Shown piece after piece: positions 53,871-64,000 of a stretch of 64,000 nucleotides of DNA. Numbering within the stretch: the stretch's first letter is position 1; each line of letters starts with the position of its first letter. The notes below the pieces were generated by a model, which worked only from the letters and a program-made list of their open reading frames with translations, did not search any database and was not told the origin of the DNA. The translations under genes were made by a program, and so were the position numbers. This stretch comes from Podochytrium sp. JEL0797 (lineage: Eukaryota > Chytridiomycota > Chytridiomycetes > Chytridiales > Chytriomycetaceae), in assembly GCA_027596195.1 (NCBI GenBank), contig JADGJG010000001.1, positions 107,621-171,620 of the forward strand. Direction: 5' to 3'.

Positions 53871-55287
53871 TTAAGATGGTTTATTGCTTCCCCGAATCGC
53901 TCTCGCCACCTCCGCTCTACAATCGAACGTCTTGGCAAACTTGGCCAAATTGTTATTAAAAGCAAACACTCCAACACGCAACAAGAAATGCCCAAACCCT
54001 CCGCCAAGAGCAGTCTTTTTACGGCACTGCCCCGCCATCTCGCGACTCCGTCTCGCCGCATCCGTCGCATGCGGCACACGAATTCGCGAATACATTCTTC
54101 CAATATTTTCCAGATGAGTCCCCTCCGGAAGTTGCTTGAACAATTCCGTCAATGTTGCCACATCCTCTAGACCTGTTCCAAACCCCAAAGCCGCGTTTGG
54201 AACCATTCCATGCGCTGCATCCCCGACCAGCATCACTCGTCCTTTGTGGTATTCCTTCAAGTCGGGCAAATCGTAGATACTCGACGGAGTAATTCGATGC
54301 GCCATCCGCATCATCTGCACCAAATGCGGCGGAACTCCCCACCTCTGAATCAGATCTCCTAGTCGCTCCGCGTGTTTGGCCAAATTCGAATACGGGCGAA
54401 ACGCGTGTTCCTTTGACACCTCTGGATCCGGATCCAGACAAGCCAACACTTGGATTACACCGATATCAGGGGCCACTTTGAACGTGCACACGACTTGTCC
54501 ATACTCTCGTTGCGCGTAAAAGGCACAGGATTCTGCGAGGTGGATTTTGTGTTGGGCCAAGTGAACAACGCCAATGTACCCTACGGCGCCAGTGAATTCC
54601 GCTTTGAGATCGCGTCCGAAGGTCTCTCGGCGAGTAGCTGAGTGAATCCCGTCGGCGCCAATGAGGAGATCGCCTGAGGCGGAGGTACCATCTTCGAATA
54701 CGGCAGTAACTTCCGCTTCGGTTTGGACCACGTCAATGAGTTTCTTGCCCACAAAAGTTCTCACTCCAGCGCGGTAACACGCTCGGACCAACATATCGTG
54801 CAGCTAGAAAATATGATTGAAATTCATGCAGTGCCTCACACTCGAACAAATATGTGGCTCACCCTAGACCGAAGAATATGAACCGGCTGCTGGAATTCGG
54901 TAGCCACTCCCGCAAAGAAGGCGATTTTGATGGAATCCAATTCAATTTGCGCAGATCCGTCAATTTTGAACCAGTGAATCAAAGGGGTCGGAAGAGAGGC
55001 GGCCAGGACTTCGTCGAGAACACCAAGAGACTTGAGAACGCGTAGAGCAAACGAACCAACAAGGATAGCACCTGCACCGGATGTTACTGGCTTTGAAAGG
55101 ACCAAAACGCAAGCGAATCCTTACCTCCGGACTCTCAGAATTCGATGGCCACTGGCCCTCCGTTCGCTTGTCCGATGGCTTCCACGAGGTTGAACTTGTC
55201 GTAGAGAGTGCATTCGTGGCCAACTTGGCTGAGAGCAAGAGCAGTCGCGGCGCCGACTAAACCAGTTCCGATTATGACGACTTTCAT
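53871..55287 (-). pseudogene. FAD-dependent monooxygenase copy D3, nonsense codon in exon 1
   Basis: Exons 55287-55125, 55071-54863 and 54803-53871 would give 434 aa with all motifs (GTGLVGAATA, GADGIHSATR, LVGDAAHGMVPN) and normal splices (53 and 59 nt introns). However, the codon for the first Gly of FGxSGG at the end of exon 1 reads TGA (55137-55135) where the relatives have GGA/GGC. A single substitution would explain this. Everything downstream is open, so the lesion is recent, or a sequencing error or readthrough case. A run of 13 G lies 4 bases upstream of the start codon. Confidence 0.75.
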
Positions 55288-55290
55288 TTT

Positions 55291-55303
55291 GGGGGGGGGG
55301 GGG
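55291..55303 (+). repeat. G13 homopolymer beside the start of monooxygenase D3
   Basis: Run of 13 G (C13 in the 5' leader of the minus-strand gene), a likely length-variable site. Confidence 0.7.
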
Positions 55304-55599
55304 CTCGTTACGTGTGGCTGTTGTCAAACGTTTACAACATCAATCTGAGGGTTCAAATCCGGTATTTGAGCTTTATTGTTCAACGTCCTGCAATTACTCT
55401 GCTAACCATTGCCAATTCGCTTTCGCGACTGGTCTATTTCGTTTTTCAACCCTACTCCTCCCCCTCCTCTCCGTAAATAATCGATGTTAATATTTTCTCG
55501 ATTTTTATCCGGGATCGGGTCATCGGGAGAAAGGAAACAAAAATTGAGGAATTCTCGAGAAATTAATGCAAGAGAGAAGTTTATGGAAATATACTAAAC

Positions 55600-56999
55600 T
55601 CATCGGATCGAATACTGTGCGATCGCTTTCGAAACCATTTCCGAACAGTCAATAACTTCAGGAAACTTGATCAAGTTGCGATTCAGTCCGAACACGCAGA
55701 CCCTCAACAAGAAATGACTGAAGCCGGCACCCAACCTCGATTTCGCATAATACTGAGACGCAAAATAGCGACTAAACTGCGAAGTTTCCGTGCCTCGCGG
55801 AACGCGCAGTTTCGAATACAACTCGAGGACTTTGGGAAGATCCGATTTGTTCGGAAGCTGTTTCATCAGCGCCATCAGAAAGCCGACGTCTTCGAGGCCT
55901 GTTCCAAGTCCCAACCCCGCGTTCGGCACCATCCCATGCGCCGCGTCTCCAATCAACAAAACGCGCCCCTTGTGGTATGAAGCGAGATCAAGCGAGTCGT
56001 AAATGCTTACTGGTGTGATTCGCGATGCCTTGCGCATCATCTCGACCAGGTTCGAGGGTGCGCCCCAGTTTTCCATAAAATCGGCCAATCGCGCAGAATG
56101 TTTCGGCAAATCGTTGTACGGTCGGTACGCGTCGTCTTGGGACTCTTCGGGATCATGATCGTTGAAAGTCACGGCTTGAATGGCTGCGACTTCCTCCGAC
56201 ACCTTGTAGACGCAAACCATGTGCTTGTTGCAGCGGTCGGCAAAAATCCCGCAGCGTACGTCAAGAGGGATATTGTGTTGCTTGAGGTTCACGACTCCAA
56301 TGTAGCCAATCACGCCCGTGAATTGGGCTTGGGTATCCTCGCCAAAGACTTTTCGTCGCGTGGCGGAGTGGATTCCGTCGGCGCCAATTAGGAGATCTCC
56401 TGTGGCGGAAGTTCCGTCGGCGAATTGGGCCGTGACACTGGAATCCGTTTGGACAACGCCAATGAGTTTCTTGCCGACAATGGTTTGGACCCCGGCCTTG
56501 AATGTAGCCCTGATTAAAATGTGATGCAGCTGACAAATTGATTCAAGGTAAGGATTAAGGAAGTATTGAGAACGGATATGAAACCGACCGTGGAACGAAG
56601 GATATGTGCGGAACGTTGGGTCATTGGATCCGTATCTCCGCAATGGATGGCGACCCTGACGGTATCGAGTGATATTTGCTTCGATCCGTCAATGTTGAAC
56701 CACTGGATCAACGGCGTGGGCAGAGAGTTGGCCAAGACTTCGCCAAGCACGCCGAGCGACTTGAGCACGCGCAAACAACCTGCATTCAACAAGACTGCCC
56801 CTGATTGAAAAATAAATAACCGTGATTGGTTCAAACCTCGCTTACCTCCCACTTCGCCAAAATCGACTGCCTCGTTGGCTCCATTCACCGTGTGAGGCAG
56901 TAGTACTCGGTCATACAGAGTGCATTCGAGGCCCGCTTGGCGGAGGGCGATTGCAGTAGCAGCACCGACGAGACCAGCTCCGGCGATAACGACGTGCAT
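55600..56999 (-). CDS. FAD-dependent monooxygenase, family copy D4
   Basis: Exons 56999-56846, 56800-56589 and 56529-55600 give 431 aa; introns are 45 and 59 nt. It starts MHVVIAGAGLVGAATA (His for Lys). DG motif GADGIHSATR and GD motif LIGDAAHGMVPN are canonical. YDSLDLASYHKG has Ser for the usual Pro. It is closest to D1/D2 in exons 1-2 (NGANEAVDFGEVGG, ILRST splice), but on the opposite strand. Tandem with D5 (95 bp between D5 stop and D4 start). Substrate unknown. Confidence 0.9.
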
Positions 57000-57094
57000 A
57001 ATCCAAGATTTGTGGAGATGGAGTGAAGATTGAAAGATCAATTATTGATCCAAATAATTTGCAATTAACATCGAACGATAGTGTATTCATAAAT

Positions 57095-58509
57095 TCAACT
57101 TGAATACTCGGCGATCGCATTCGAAACTTCTCCAGAGCAGTCCAAAAGTCCCGGAATTTTAACCAAATTATGATTCAAAGCAAAAAGGCCAACGCGCATC
57201 ACGAAGTGTCCGAATCCAGCCCCAAATACCGAATTCGTATAATATTGAGCCGCGAGATTGCGACTACGTTGCGAATTGTCCGTTGCACGTGGGATACGCA
57301 GTTTCGAATATAGCCCGAGAACTTTGGGCAGATCCGACGTGTTGGGGAGCTGTTTCAACAGTTCCATCAAGATTCCAACGTCCTCCAAACCCGTTCCAAG
57401 CCCCAACGCCGCATTCGGCACCATCCCATGCGCGGCATCTCCAATCAACAACACGCGATCCTTATGATACGTCTCCAAATCCGGCAAATCGTAAATACTC
57501 GACGGCGAAATCCGATGCGCGTGACGAATCATTTTGACCAAGTTGGACGGAACCCCCCACCCTTGAATCAAATCCGCCAACCGCTCTGAATGTTTGGGTA
57601 AATCCGAGTACGGGCGATATGCTTCGCCTTGCACTTCTTCCGGGTCGGGGTCGTTGAAAGTCACGACTTGGATAGCGGCGGTGGTTTCAGACACTTTGTA
57701 CGCACACACCATTTGCTTGTGCTCACGGTCAATGTAGAAGGCGCATGCCTCGGCAAGACGGATTTTGTGGCGCTCGAGGTTCACGACTCCAATGTGGCCA
57801 ATCACGCCTGTGAAGTGGGCTTTGAGGTCCTCCCCGAACACCTTGCGACGCGTTGTTGAGTGGATTCCGTCGGCGCCAATGAGGAGGTCTCCTGTGGCTG
57901 TAGTTCCGTCGGCGAACTGTGCCGTGACGCCGGTTTCGGAGTGCTTCACGCCCACCAGTTTCTTGCCAACAAACGTCTTGGCGCCAGCTTTGTAGCCCGC
58001 CTTGACCAAGATGTCGTGCAGCTGATACCGGAAATGAGTTTGGGGGCTTCGGAAAATCGAGTTGGAGAGATTGCCTGACCTTTGACCGAAGGATATGAAG
58101 CGGGCATTGCAAATCCGGATCGCATTCACCAGCATACGCGGCGACTTTGGTACTCTCGATGGAGATTGGAGCAGAGCCGTCGATTTTGAAGAATTCCGTT
58201 ATGGGTGCCGGAAACGAGTTGGCTCGAATCTCATCGAGTAGGCCGAGGTCCTTGAGAACTCGCAGACCGCGAAAACTCAGCAACACGGCGCCTACATCAA
58301 CCATGCATTGGGTGAGATCAAGTTCACCGACCAATTTACCAACCTCCTGATTCGCCAAAGTCAATCGGCTCGAGAATCCCTCCTTTGGCCTTCTGAATCG
58401 CGTCGGCCAAGTTGACTTGATCGTACATGGTACATTCGATACCAACCTGGCGGAGGGCAAGAGCTGTGGCAGCACCAACCAGGCCAGCCCCGGCAATGAC
58501 CACTTTCAT
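57095..58509 (-). CDS. FAD-dependent monooxygenase, family copy D5 (C-like)
   Basis: Exons 58509-58344, 58291-58080 and 58021-57095 give 434 aa; introns are 52 and 58 nt. GAGLVGAATA, GADGIHSTTR (Thr for Ala) and LIGDAAHGMVPN are present. The KGGILEPIDFGESGG insert and IECTMYDQVNLADAI match copy C at 6 kb better than its immediate neighbours. It therefore probably belongs to the C lineage and links the two clusters. Tandem with D4. Confidence 0.9.
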
Positions 58510-58799
58510 TTTTTGGAGATTTTTGGAGATTGTGAAATTGGACCACTCAAAATTAAATGAATCTGCGCGTTGCCAATTTAATCGCGTGTTGCGTTTAGCC
58601 CGCGTATTACCTCCTCATTATTTACCGCGACGAATCGATACCATAGCAGCATATACGGAATCATATCTCACGAAAAGTTTTGAAGCTGGGGCACAAATCC
58701 GTCTGTAAAAATTCAATCGTATTCGCGTCTTCCGACGCGTTTCTACTCTGAATTTCAATCTCTTCGTGAAACGCGTCCCCCCTCCGAACCCTCACACCC

Positions 58800-59040
58800 C
58801 ATCCCCACCACCACCACTAGTCATGTACTCCTCCGCCTCCACATAACTCTGCAACCCCCCAAAATCGAATCTATCCCCCAACCCCAACCTCATACACCGG
58901 AAACACCCCCACCAACCACTCCACAAGCCTCCCACTCGCATCCCTCCTCTCCAATCCCTCCTCCGCTGCAATACTCGATTACACAAACCGATGCACATAC
59001 GGAATCGCGTCCCGCGAGAAGGCATACAAACATGGACAAT
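58800..59040 (-). pseudogene. 3' fragment of the nucleotidyltransferase gene
   Basis: Degraded copy of the last 75 or so codons of the neighbouring gene, directly downstream of it and in the same orientation. The words match (TGTACTCCTCCGCCTCCACA, GGAATCGCGTCCCGCGAGAA) with scattered substitutions and small indels that break the frame. A tandem partial duplication. Confidence 0.75.
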
Positions 59041-59113
59041 CGAGTGCGTCGAATTGCAGCCTGAATTTTATTCGCGCCTTACGACGCGTCGCTACGCTCC
59101 ACTCACCGACTCT

Positions 59114-60066
59114 TCACATTTTACCCCCACTCATATACTCCTCCACCTCAACATAACTCTCCAACCCCCCAATATCCAACCTACCCCCAACACCAACCTC
59201 ATAAACAGGAAACACCCGCACAAGCCACTCAATCAATCTCCCACTCGCATCTCTCTTTTCCAACACTTCCCCCGCTGCAATACTCGATTCGACAAACTGA
59301 TGCACGTATGGAATCGCGTCCCGCGAGAAGGCGTAGAAACAGGGACACGCGAGCCTGGACACCGTTTCAGAGGGGTGCGGTTTCTCAATCAGGGATGTGA
59401 CGCGTTGTGCGGCGCAAAAATAGTCCGACGGGTTTGTTTCGATGATGCCTGTTTTGAGTGTGTCCATTTCTTGAGAGACGGTGTAGGATGCGACGAGGCA
59501 TGGGGTTTGGTTTGAGGTGGTGGGGAGGGATTCAGCGAGGTGGAGGAAGGCCGAGAGGGAGAAGTCTCTTAGGAAAAGGGTGTCGCCGGCAATCTAAAAA
59601 CGTGTGTTAATGGCACTCGAGTTAGAATACACGGTGACTCACGACCAACACTTGCTTATACGCTTCGAGGTGGAAGTGCTTAATGGCATCGCTAATATCC
59701 GTGCATGCGCCGCGACGAGTCTCGTTTGTGGTTGTGCCGTCGTTGAAGATGCGGGAAGTGGGGAAGTGGGTGGTTTGGGCCCAGGCGAGGAACTGGGGGT
59801 GGGTCGATGCGTTGCAGACAATAAAGGCGGAGGTGGTTCTATTCCCATAGTAAGTAAGAATAAATAAATAAATGGACTCACTCCTTGTCCAACACTTTGA
59901 GCCAGTGCTCGATCAGCGGCACTTTTGCCAGCGGAAGCAGCGCCTTGGTGACGCCCTTCAGAGCATCGAAACGACCAGAAGTATCAGCAGAAATATCGCG
60001 CTGCAGCCGAGTGCCGTATCCAGCTGCGAGAAAAAGTACGCCTGTTTTGGATCCAATTTCCGTCAT
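59114..60066 (-). CDS. Nucleotidyltransferase of the sugar-nucleotide (NTP_transferase) type
   Basis: Exons 60066-59882, 59838-59643 and 59593-59114 give 286 aa; introns are 43 and 49 nt. The N terminus carries the family signature LAAGYGTRL...KALLPLAKVPLIEHWL (G-x-G-T-R-L and the later Lys that bind the nucleotide and sugar phosphate), and AGDTLFL provides the Asp of the metal site at the intron 2 splice. These enzymes couple NTP and a sugar phosphate or similar substrate to give NDP-sugar plus pyrophosphate. The gene is shorter than GDP-mannose or UDP-glucose pyrophosphorylases and lacks their C-terminal beta-helix, so the product is uncertain. It could supply donors for the glycosyltransferases 20 kb away, but that is speculation. 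Confidence 0.75.
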
Positions 60067-60152
60067 CTTTTTTTGTGTTTATTTTTGAAGCGAACGAACT
60101 GGTTCTTCGATAATTATTGTGTCTATAAGAGAAGAGCTGCCGCAAGTCACGA

Positions 60153-60911
60153 CTACTGAATCATTGTCTTGGCTTGCTCATCAACTCCCTGTGGAAACAA
60201 CCCATCCAAATCCACAACCTCCAATCGCACCCCTTCATCCCACTCTTCCGAATGGTTCGTCACAACAGTAACTTGACACTCATTCCGCACATCGTCCTCA
60301 AACACGACCTTCCCGTCCTTCGAGTTCGCTACAGAATACAAAAACGCGCCTTGCAGCGAAACTCCCATCGAAACTGTACATCCACTCGTCAACGCGCTTT
60401 TGAGAACTTGCCGTTGCTCTTCTATCGATTCGGAGTGTGCTTCGGATGTGGGGACCAGGAGAGATACTGCGTCGGTCCATCGTTGGAGTGTGTATTCTGA
60501 TCTGTTTGCGCTGTTGGGGCCGTACGTGATGTGGATTGATGTGATGGATGGTTTGAGTGTGGATTGGATGGTGACCGATGGAATCAAGCCGCGCGAGAGA
60601 AGAGTGTTTCTGCCAGTCGCGAATCTGTTAGTGAGCGCGGGGTGGATGGCCAAGTGCGATGGGTCGGAAGTGTAAGAAGTGCCAGATAAAAGATGCGCCA
60701 GGGCTGGAGTTGCGCTGGCTGCGAGGACCTCTTTTGTCTTTGGAATTGCGCTGGGAAAGCGTCGTTCAAGGCGAAGTGTTGCGTTGGTCTTGGCGAGAAA
60801 TTGAAGAATCTTTTGGTGAACATTTGGCGGAGAAATCCGAGGCGGGGAGTGCGAGGGAAGCCAGGCGAATTCGAGAACAGAAAAAGGTGCGAGGGAGTGC
60901 GTACGAGACAT
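60153..60911 (-). CDS. Hypothetical protein, divergent partner
   Basis: Frame of 252 aa starting at MSRTHSLAPF; the open frame continues upstream to 61196 but that part is antisense to the next gene. No known domain. It shows alternating beta-like segments (SLLVPTSEAHSESIEEQRQV, VVFEDDVRNECQVTVVTNHSE) and ends in VVDLDGLFPQG. The stop is 87 bases from the start of the nucleotidyltransferase on the same strand. Only 25 bases separate its ATG from the ATG of the plus-strand gene. Confidence 0.5.
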   Translation of the reverse strand: MSRTHSLAPFSVLEFAWLPSHSPPRISPPNVHQKILQFLAKTNATLRLERRFPSAIPKTKEVLAASATPALAHLLSGTSYTSDPSHLAIHPALTNRFATGRNTLLSRGLIPSVTIQSTLKPSITSIHITYGPNSANRSEYTLQRWTDAVSLLVPTSEAHSESIEEQRQVLKSALTSGCTVSMGVSLQGAFLYSVANSKDGKVVFEDDVRNECQVTVVTNHSEEWDEGVRLEVVDLDGLFPQGVDEQAKTMIQ

Positions 60912-60936
60912 CGTAAATAAAAAATAAAAAAATAAA

Positions 60937-61780
60937 ATGAACATTGCCCACCACATCGCCCGCATCCTGGCATCCTTCCTCCTCTTCCTCCACCGCATCG
61001 TATCCACCTTAACCAACCCACGAATCCCCCCGTCTTCCTCCTCACTGCCCGCACAACCCTCCTCCAAACCGCCACCTTCCCACATCGCCCTCCAATTCCC
61101 ACACCACCCAACCACCACCATCGCCCGCTTCGCCGCCTTCTGCGCATCCTCAGCCCACTGCACCACTGTCTCCATCGCATCAAATGACACTTTCACAAGT
61201 CACGACGCAAGGCAATCGTTTCTCGAATCATTCGAAGCCTGTCTCGAAGCACAACAACACTTGCTTCCCATCGCACACACGATCCACGATTTCCACATCA
61301 CATGGTCACTCAGATCCACAACCACTCCTGATTCCGATCCATTCGAATTCACCGTTCGCTTCATCAACCCTTCACAAGACGGAAAACCAGCCTTAATCCG
61401 CATCACAAAACAACTCGCTCGCGAATCCATCGATTCGATGAATATCAACCCCACTGAAAGATTGAGCGACAAGATTGACTTGCCCATGATGAACGCGTTG
61501 TTGGCAGCGCAACATGACACACTGAAAGGAGACCCGGACCTCTTGTTTGTATTTGGCAGAGGCGAAGGGGAGGCGTTGGTGTTGGAGGGGTATCCGCCGT
61601 GGGAGTTGAGGTTAACGGAGATTTGGTGCGTTCGTAATTTCCCTTGATAGTTATTCAGATTCTCGCTCACACACACCCCCTTACCCCCCCAGCCACGTCA
61701 AGAACCCGGACCCTACGTTCCAAGACTTTTTGGACGGACTCGACATGTATTCCAAATGCGAAAAACGCGTTGGGAAATAA
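60937..61780 (+). CDS. Hypothetical protein with decayed tandem copies downstream
   Basis: Exons 60937-61625 and 61693-61780 (intron 67 nt) give 258 aa; not recognised. The N terminus is hydrophobic (IARILASFLLFLHRIVSTL), possibly a signal anchor, followed by a Pro/Ser-rich linker. The rest is globular, with DPDLLFVFGRGEGEALVLEG and a C-terminal DPTFQDFLDGLDMYSKCEKR. Two degraded copies of the 3' half follow in tandem, and they conserve the same intron and tail, which supports the exon structure. Confidence 0.6.
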
Positions 61781-61799
61781 AAACACTGTGTTTTTTTGC

Positions 61800-62195
61800 A
61801 CAAAGGAATTTCCCCGTCCGCGTCATCGCGTCACCAAACACCTCGCTTTGAATCCATTGATTCGATGAATACCGACTCCAGTGAACCATTGAGCGACAAG
61901 ATTGACTTGGTCATGACGAACGTGTTGCTGTCGGTTCAGCAAGACGCGAAGGGAGGAGACCCGGACCTCTTGTTTGAGTTTGGCAGAGGCGAAGGAGAGG
62001 CGTTGGTGTTGGAAGGGTATCCTCCGTGGGAGTTCAGTTTAACAGAAATTTTCGTAGCACGAATTTTTTGTCTGGATTCTCGCGCACAGGTACAAACTGC
62101 TCCCCCAGTCACGTCACGAACCCGGACCCTAAGTTCCAAGATTTTTTGGATGGTCTCGACATGTATTCCAAGTGCGAAAAACGCGTTGGGAAATA
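61800..62195 (+). pseudogene. Decayed tandem copy 2 of the preceding gene (3' half)
   Basis: Aligns from the SIDSMN codons through LSDKIDL, DPDLLFEFGRGEGEALVLEG, the intron and the terminal tail (CEKRVGK then TAA at 62193). The 5' half is absent and the frame is not continuous (the splice donor is lost: ACAGAAATTTTCG). Confidence 0.75.
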
Positions 62196-62217
62196 AAATA
62201 CAATGTTGTTGCAAAAT

Positions 62218-62400
62218 GGGGGCCCATCATTTCGAATTCACCGCATCTGCTTCATCAAACCCTCCCAGGACGGAAAACCATCCCTGATCCGCGCCACAAA
62301 ACAACTCGCTCGCAAAGTCCATCGATTCGATGAATACGAACCCCACTGAACGATTGAGCGACAGGATTGCGCAGGTGTTGGCACAACGCGCGACAAATGG
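62218..62400 (+). pseudogene. Decayed tandem copy 3 of the preceding gene (internal fragment)
   Basis: Short piece matching FEFT...FIKPSQDGKPSLIRATKQLAR and the SIDSMNTNPTERLSD region, with frame-breaking changes (an extra base before the SIDSMN codons). Confidence 0.65.
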
Positions 62401-62904
62401 AGCGTAGAATGTTTTGGCCACGCGTTCATAATTCCAGAACCGCTTATTCCGATAGATATACATCACGCCAGGTGGGTTCTCCACTTCAAATCAACCGAAA
62501 CGGTAGATGTTGGCAGCAATGAAGTATGGGAAAGTCAATGAAGATTTCCTTGCAAAATTTACTTTGAAAAGAGGAATACGGTTGAACAGATGGGCAAAGG
62601 GGTGTACTTTCGAAAAAGTTCGATTCAAACGAAAAAAAAAGTTGCATCCTCCAGAAAACAAAGTTACATTCACCAGAAAAGAAAGTTGCATTCAAAAAAA
62701 AGAAGAGTTGTAGTCAAAAGTCACTTTGAAAAAGCATTAAATTCGAAAATGTTGCGTTGCGCATCTTGCCGCATCGTGGCCATCAGAGGCGTCAAGTAAT
62801 GCAACTCATGCAATGGAGGGAGTTCCCTCAAACCTTTCAGTTCCACCCCTTTCCCATTATTTCCCAGTATACTGCGTGGAAAGGGGGTATTTGGTGGCTG
62901 TACC
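62401..62904. other. Intergenic, A/T-rich, with short imperfect repeats
   Basis: About 500 bp. Around 62638-62700 an imperfect repeat of AAGTTGCATTC / AAGTTACATTC alternates with AGAAAA tracts. Open frames on both strands here are low-complexity (Lys/Phe-rich) and unsupported. Confidence 0.4.
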
Positions 62905-64000
62905 ATGATTTGTAACCCATGGGAGGAGGCGGATTGTTTGTCGCACTCCCAAAAAAAAGAAAAAGCCCAAATGAGTCAAAGAGCCATCTGTGATGGCACT
63001 CGCTCCCCAAGGGATATATGTGCGTGCCAAGTATGCCATGTTATGCGAGCGACAAACCTTGAACGTCGTGAAAGGGAGGCCAGAGAACATTCAATCCGTA
63101 GTGGAGGTGGAGGCGGCGGGTCGATGCAGTCGTCAAAATCTGCCAGGGAGGATGAGCTCTTGATGGAGCTCAAGGATTTGAAGGAACGGCAAAAAGCTGC
63201 GGAAGAGCGTGAGAAAACGGTAAGGAACACGAAGAGTTATTTGGTTGTTAACCCCAGATTACAGGAAAGAGCCAGTCTGCTTCAGAAGAAATTGTCGGCC
63301 GTATACGAAGTTCAGAATTCTACTCGCCACTATAAAGGCAATGGTACGGGTGCGAGCGCCTCCTACGCCTTCAGCAGACGCAAGCCAACGGTCCCCAAGC
63401 TGAAAAAAACAGCGGAGTTTGTGTCGTTGACGATTCACAAGGCCAATGAGCAGGGGAGTGCGAAGATGAAGGGAGAACTCGGGTTTCAGTTTATGGCTTA
63501 CACCTGGTGGAGTTACGACCACCTGTTGGAACAGTGCGTCGCAAAGATCACGGAGACTACATGGGAGCAAAATCCAATGGGGTGAGAGCTGAGTTCATGT
63601 GATGTTTATTCTAATCTGTGAATAGTGCCACCCACAGCGAATTCGTTGACGGATTGAAGAAGATGTTTCGATTCGCATCCCCAAACGGCGCGCTTTTGGA
63701 CGAAGATATTCCATTTGATGAGTTCCCAATCGTGTCAGGAGCCGTATCGAATGGAAAACAAGTGACGTTCCTATTGGTGACCAAAAAAGGTGCGTTATTT
63801 TTTCATTCTTTGTTCTGACATGACCGTGATTTGATTTGCTCTTTTCCAGCCCAAACCAAGAAGCCGGAATATAGCGATTGCTTTTCTGCTTTGGATAAGT
63901 GCAACCCGTCGGACAGCAGCAGCGATGGATCTGTTGATGGTAGTAGCAACGCATTTGCCAAAAAACGACGGCTCGAGGATTCGGATCAGCAGGTCTCTTC
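62905..64000 (+). CDS. Unidentified coiled-coil-containing protein (partial, runs off the window)
   Basis: Probable exons 62905-63219, 63265-63581, 63626-63789 and 63850 to the edge; introns are 45, 44 and 60 nt. The first is in frame and stop-free, so uncertain. The N-terminal part has CACQVCHVMRATNLERREREARE, a possible zinc-binding pair followed by a basic/acidic helix. It then has a Gly stretch, a coiled coil (DELLMELKDLKERQKAAEE, ASLLQKKLSAVYEVQ), a middle domain with GFQFMAYTWWSYDHLLEQC, and a Ser/Asp-rich segment with a nuclear-localisation-like KKRRLEDS. I recognise no family. The start is the first ATG of the frame; MSQRAICDG at 62971 is an alternative. Confidence 0.5.

Noticed and set aside
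55350..55385. GGTTCAAATCC, which matches a tRNA B-box
   Set aside because: The flanking bases do not form a T-arm stem (only two of five pairs), and no A-box or acceptor stem is present on either strand.
60912..61196. N-terminal extension of the minus-strand hypothetical protein
   Set aside because: It is antisense to the plus-strand gene, whose 3' half is independently duplicated, so the extension is probably a shadow.

Overview
The window looks like nuclear DNA of a fungus, most probably an early-diverging zoosporic (chytrid-type) lineage. Genes sit close together on both strands and are interrupted by many short GT-AG introns, mostly 43 to 77 nt. The products are eukaryotic: a DEAD-box helicase, a PKA-type kinase, a MAP kinase kinase, a fungal GATA factor, YAT-type amino acid permeases and RCL1. 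The F-box-like proteins with plant-style IP-type leucine-rich repeats are what makes me favour a chytrid; that assignment is inference. No rRNA, tRNA, CRISPR array or complete transposon was seen.

Layout. 0-2.6 kb: end of an acidic protein, then an Mss116/CYT-19-like RNA helicase. 2.6-7.4 kb: three FAD-dependent monooxygenases (one broken). 7.8-11.6 kb: a PKA-like kinase and a MAP2K. 11.9-13.2 kb: an F-box-like/LRR protein. 13.6-24.3 kb: a 4.8 kb tandem duplication carrying an HNH-like coiled-coil protein, RCL1 and an amino acid permease; RCL1 is complete in both copies, whereas the junction truncates one permease and one HNH gene. 24.5-28.9 kb: two more permeases. 29-41 kb: six GT31-like glycosyltransferase loci (four intact, one multiply broken, one with a frameshift near its start), plus a fragment and a MYND zinc-finger gene between them. 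41-42.9 kb: an unknown protein and a GATA factor. 43.4-48.6 kb: two divergent pairs of MBOAT/wax-synthase-like acyltransferases, a duplication of one pair, with the last member decayed. 48.7-49.9 kb: a second F-box-like/LRR protein. 50.1-58.5 kb: five more monooxygenases of the same family (one with a nonsense codon). 58.8-62.4 kb: a sugar-nucleotide-type nucleotidyltransferase and two unknown divergent genes, each region carrying decayed 3' duplicates. 62.9-64 kb: an unidentified gene running off the window.

How the genes fit together. There is no single obvious pathway. The window is dominated by local gene-family expansion: 8 monooxygenases, 6 glycosyltransferases, 4 acyltransferases and 4 permease copies, each family at several stages from intact to relic. 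The monooxygenase, acyltransferase and glycosyltransferase blocks could feed secondary or cell-surface (glyco)lipid metabolism, but that is speculation. The most unusual signal is non-coding. The two introns of RCL1, a ribosome-biogenesis gene, are 3 to 5 times longer than the other introns and share an 80-83 nt core. That core has box C- and box D-like ends and a stretch matching (from memory) the complement of conserved 25S rRNA, so the introns may host a pair of box C/D snoRNAs, duplicated again by the tandem duplication.
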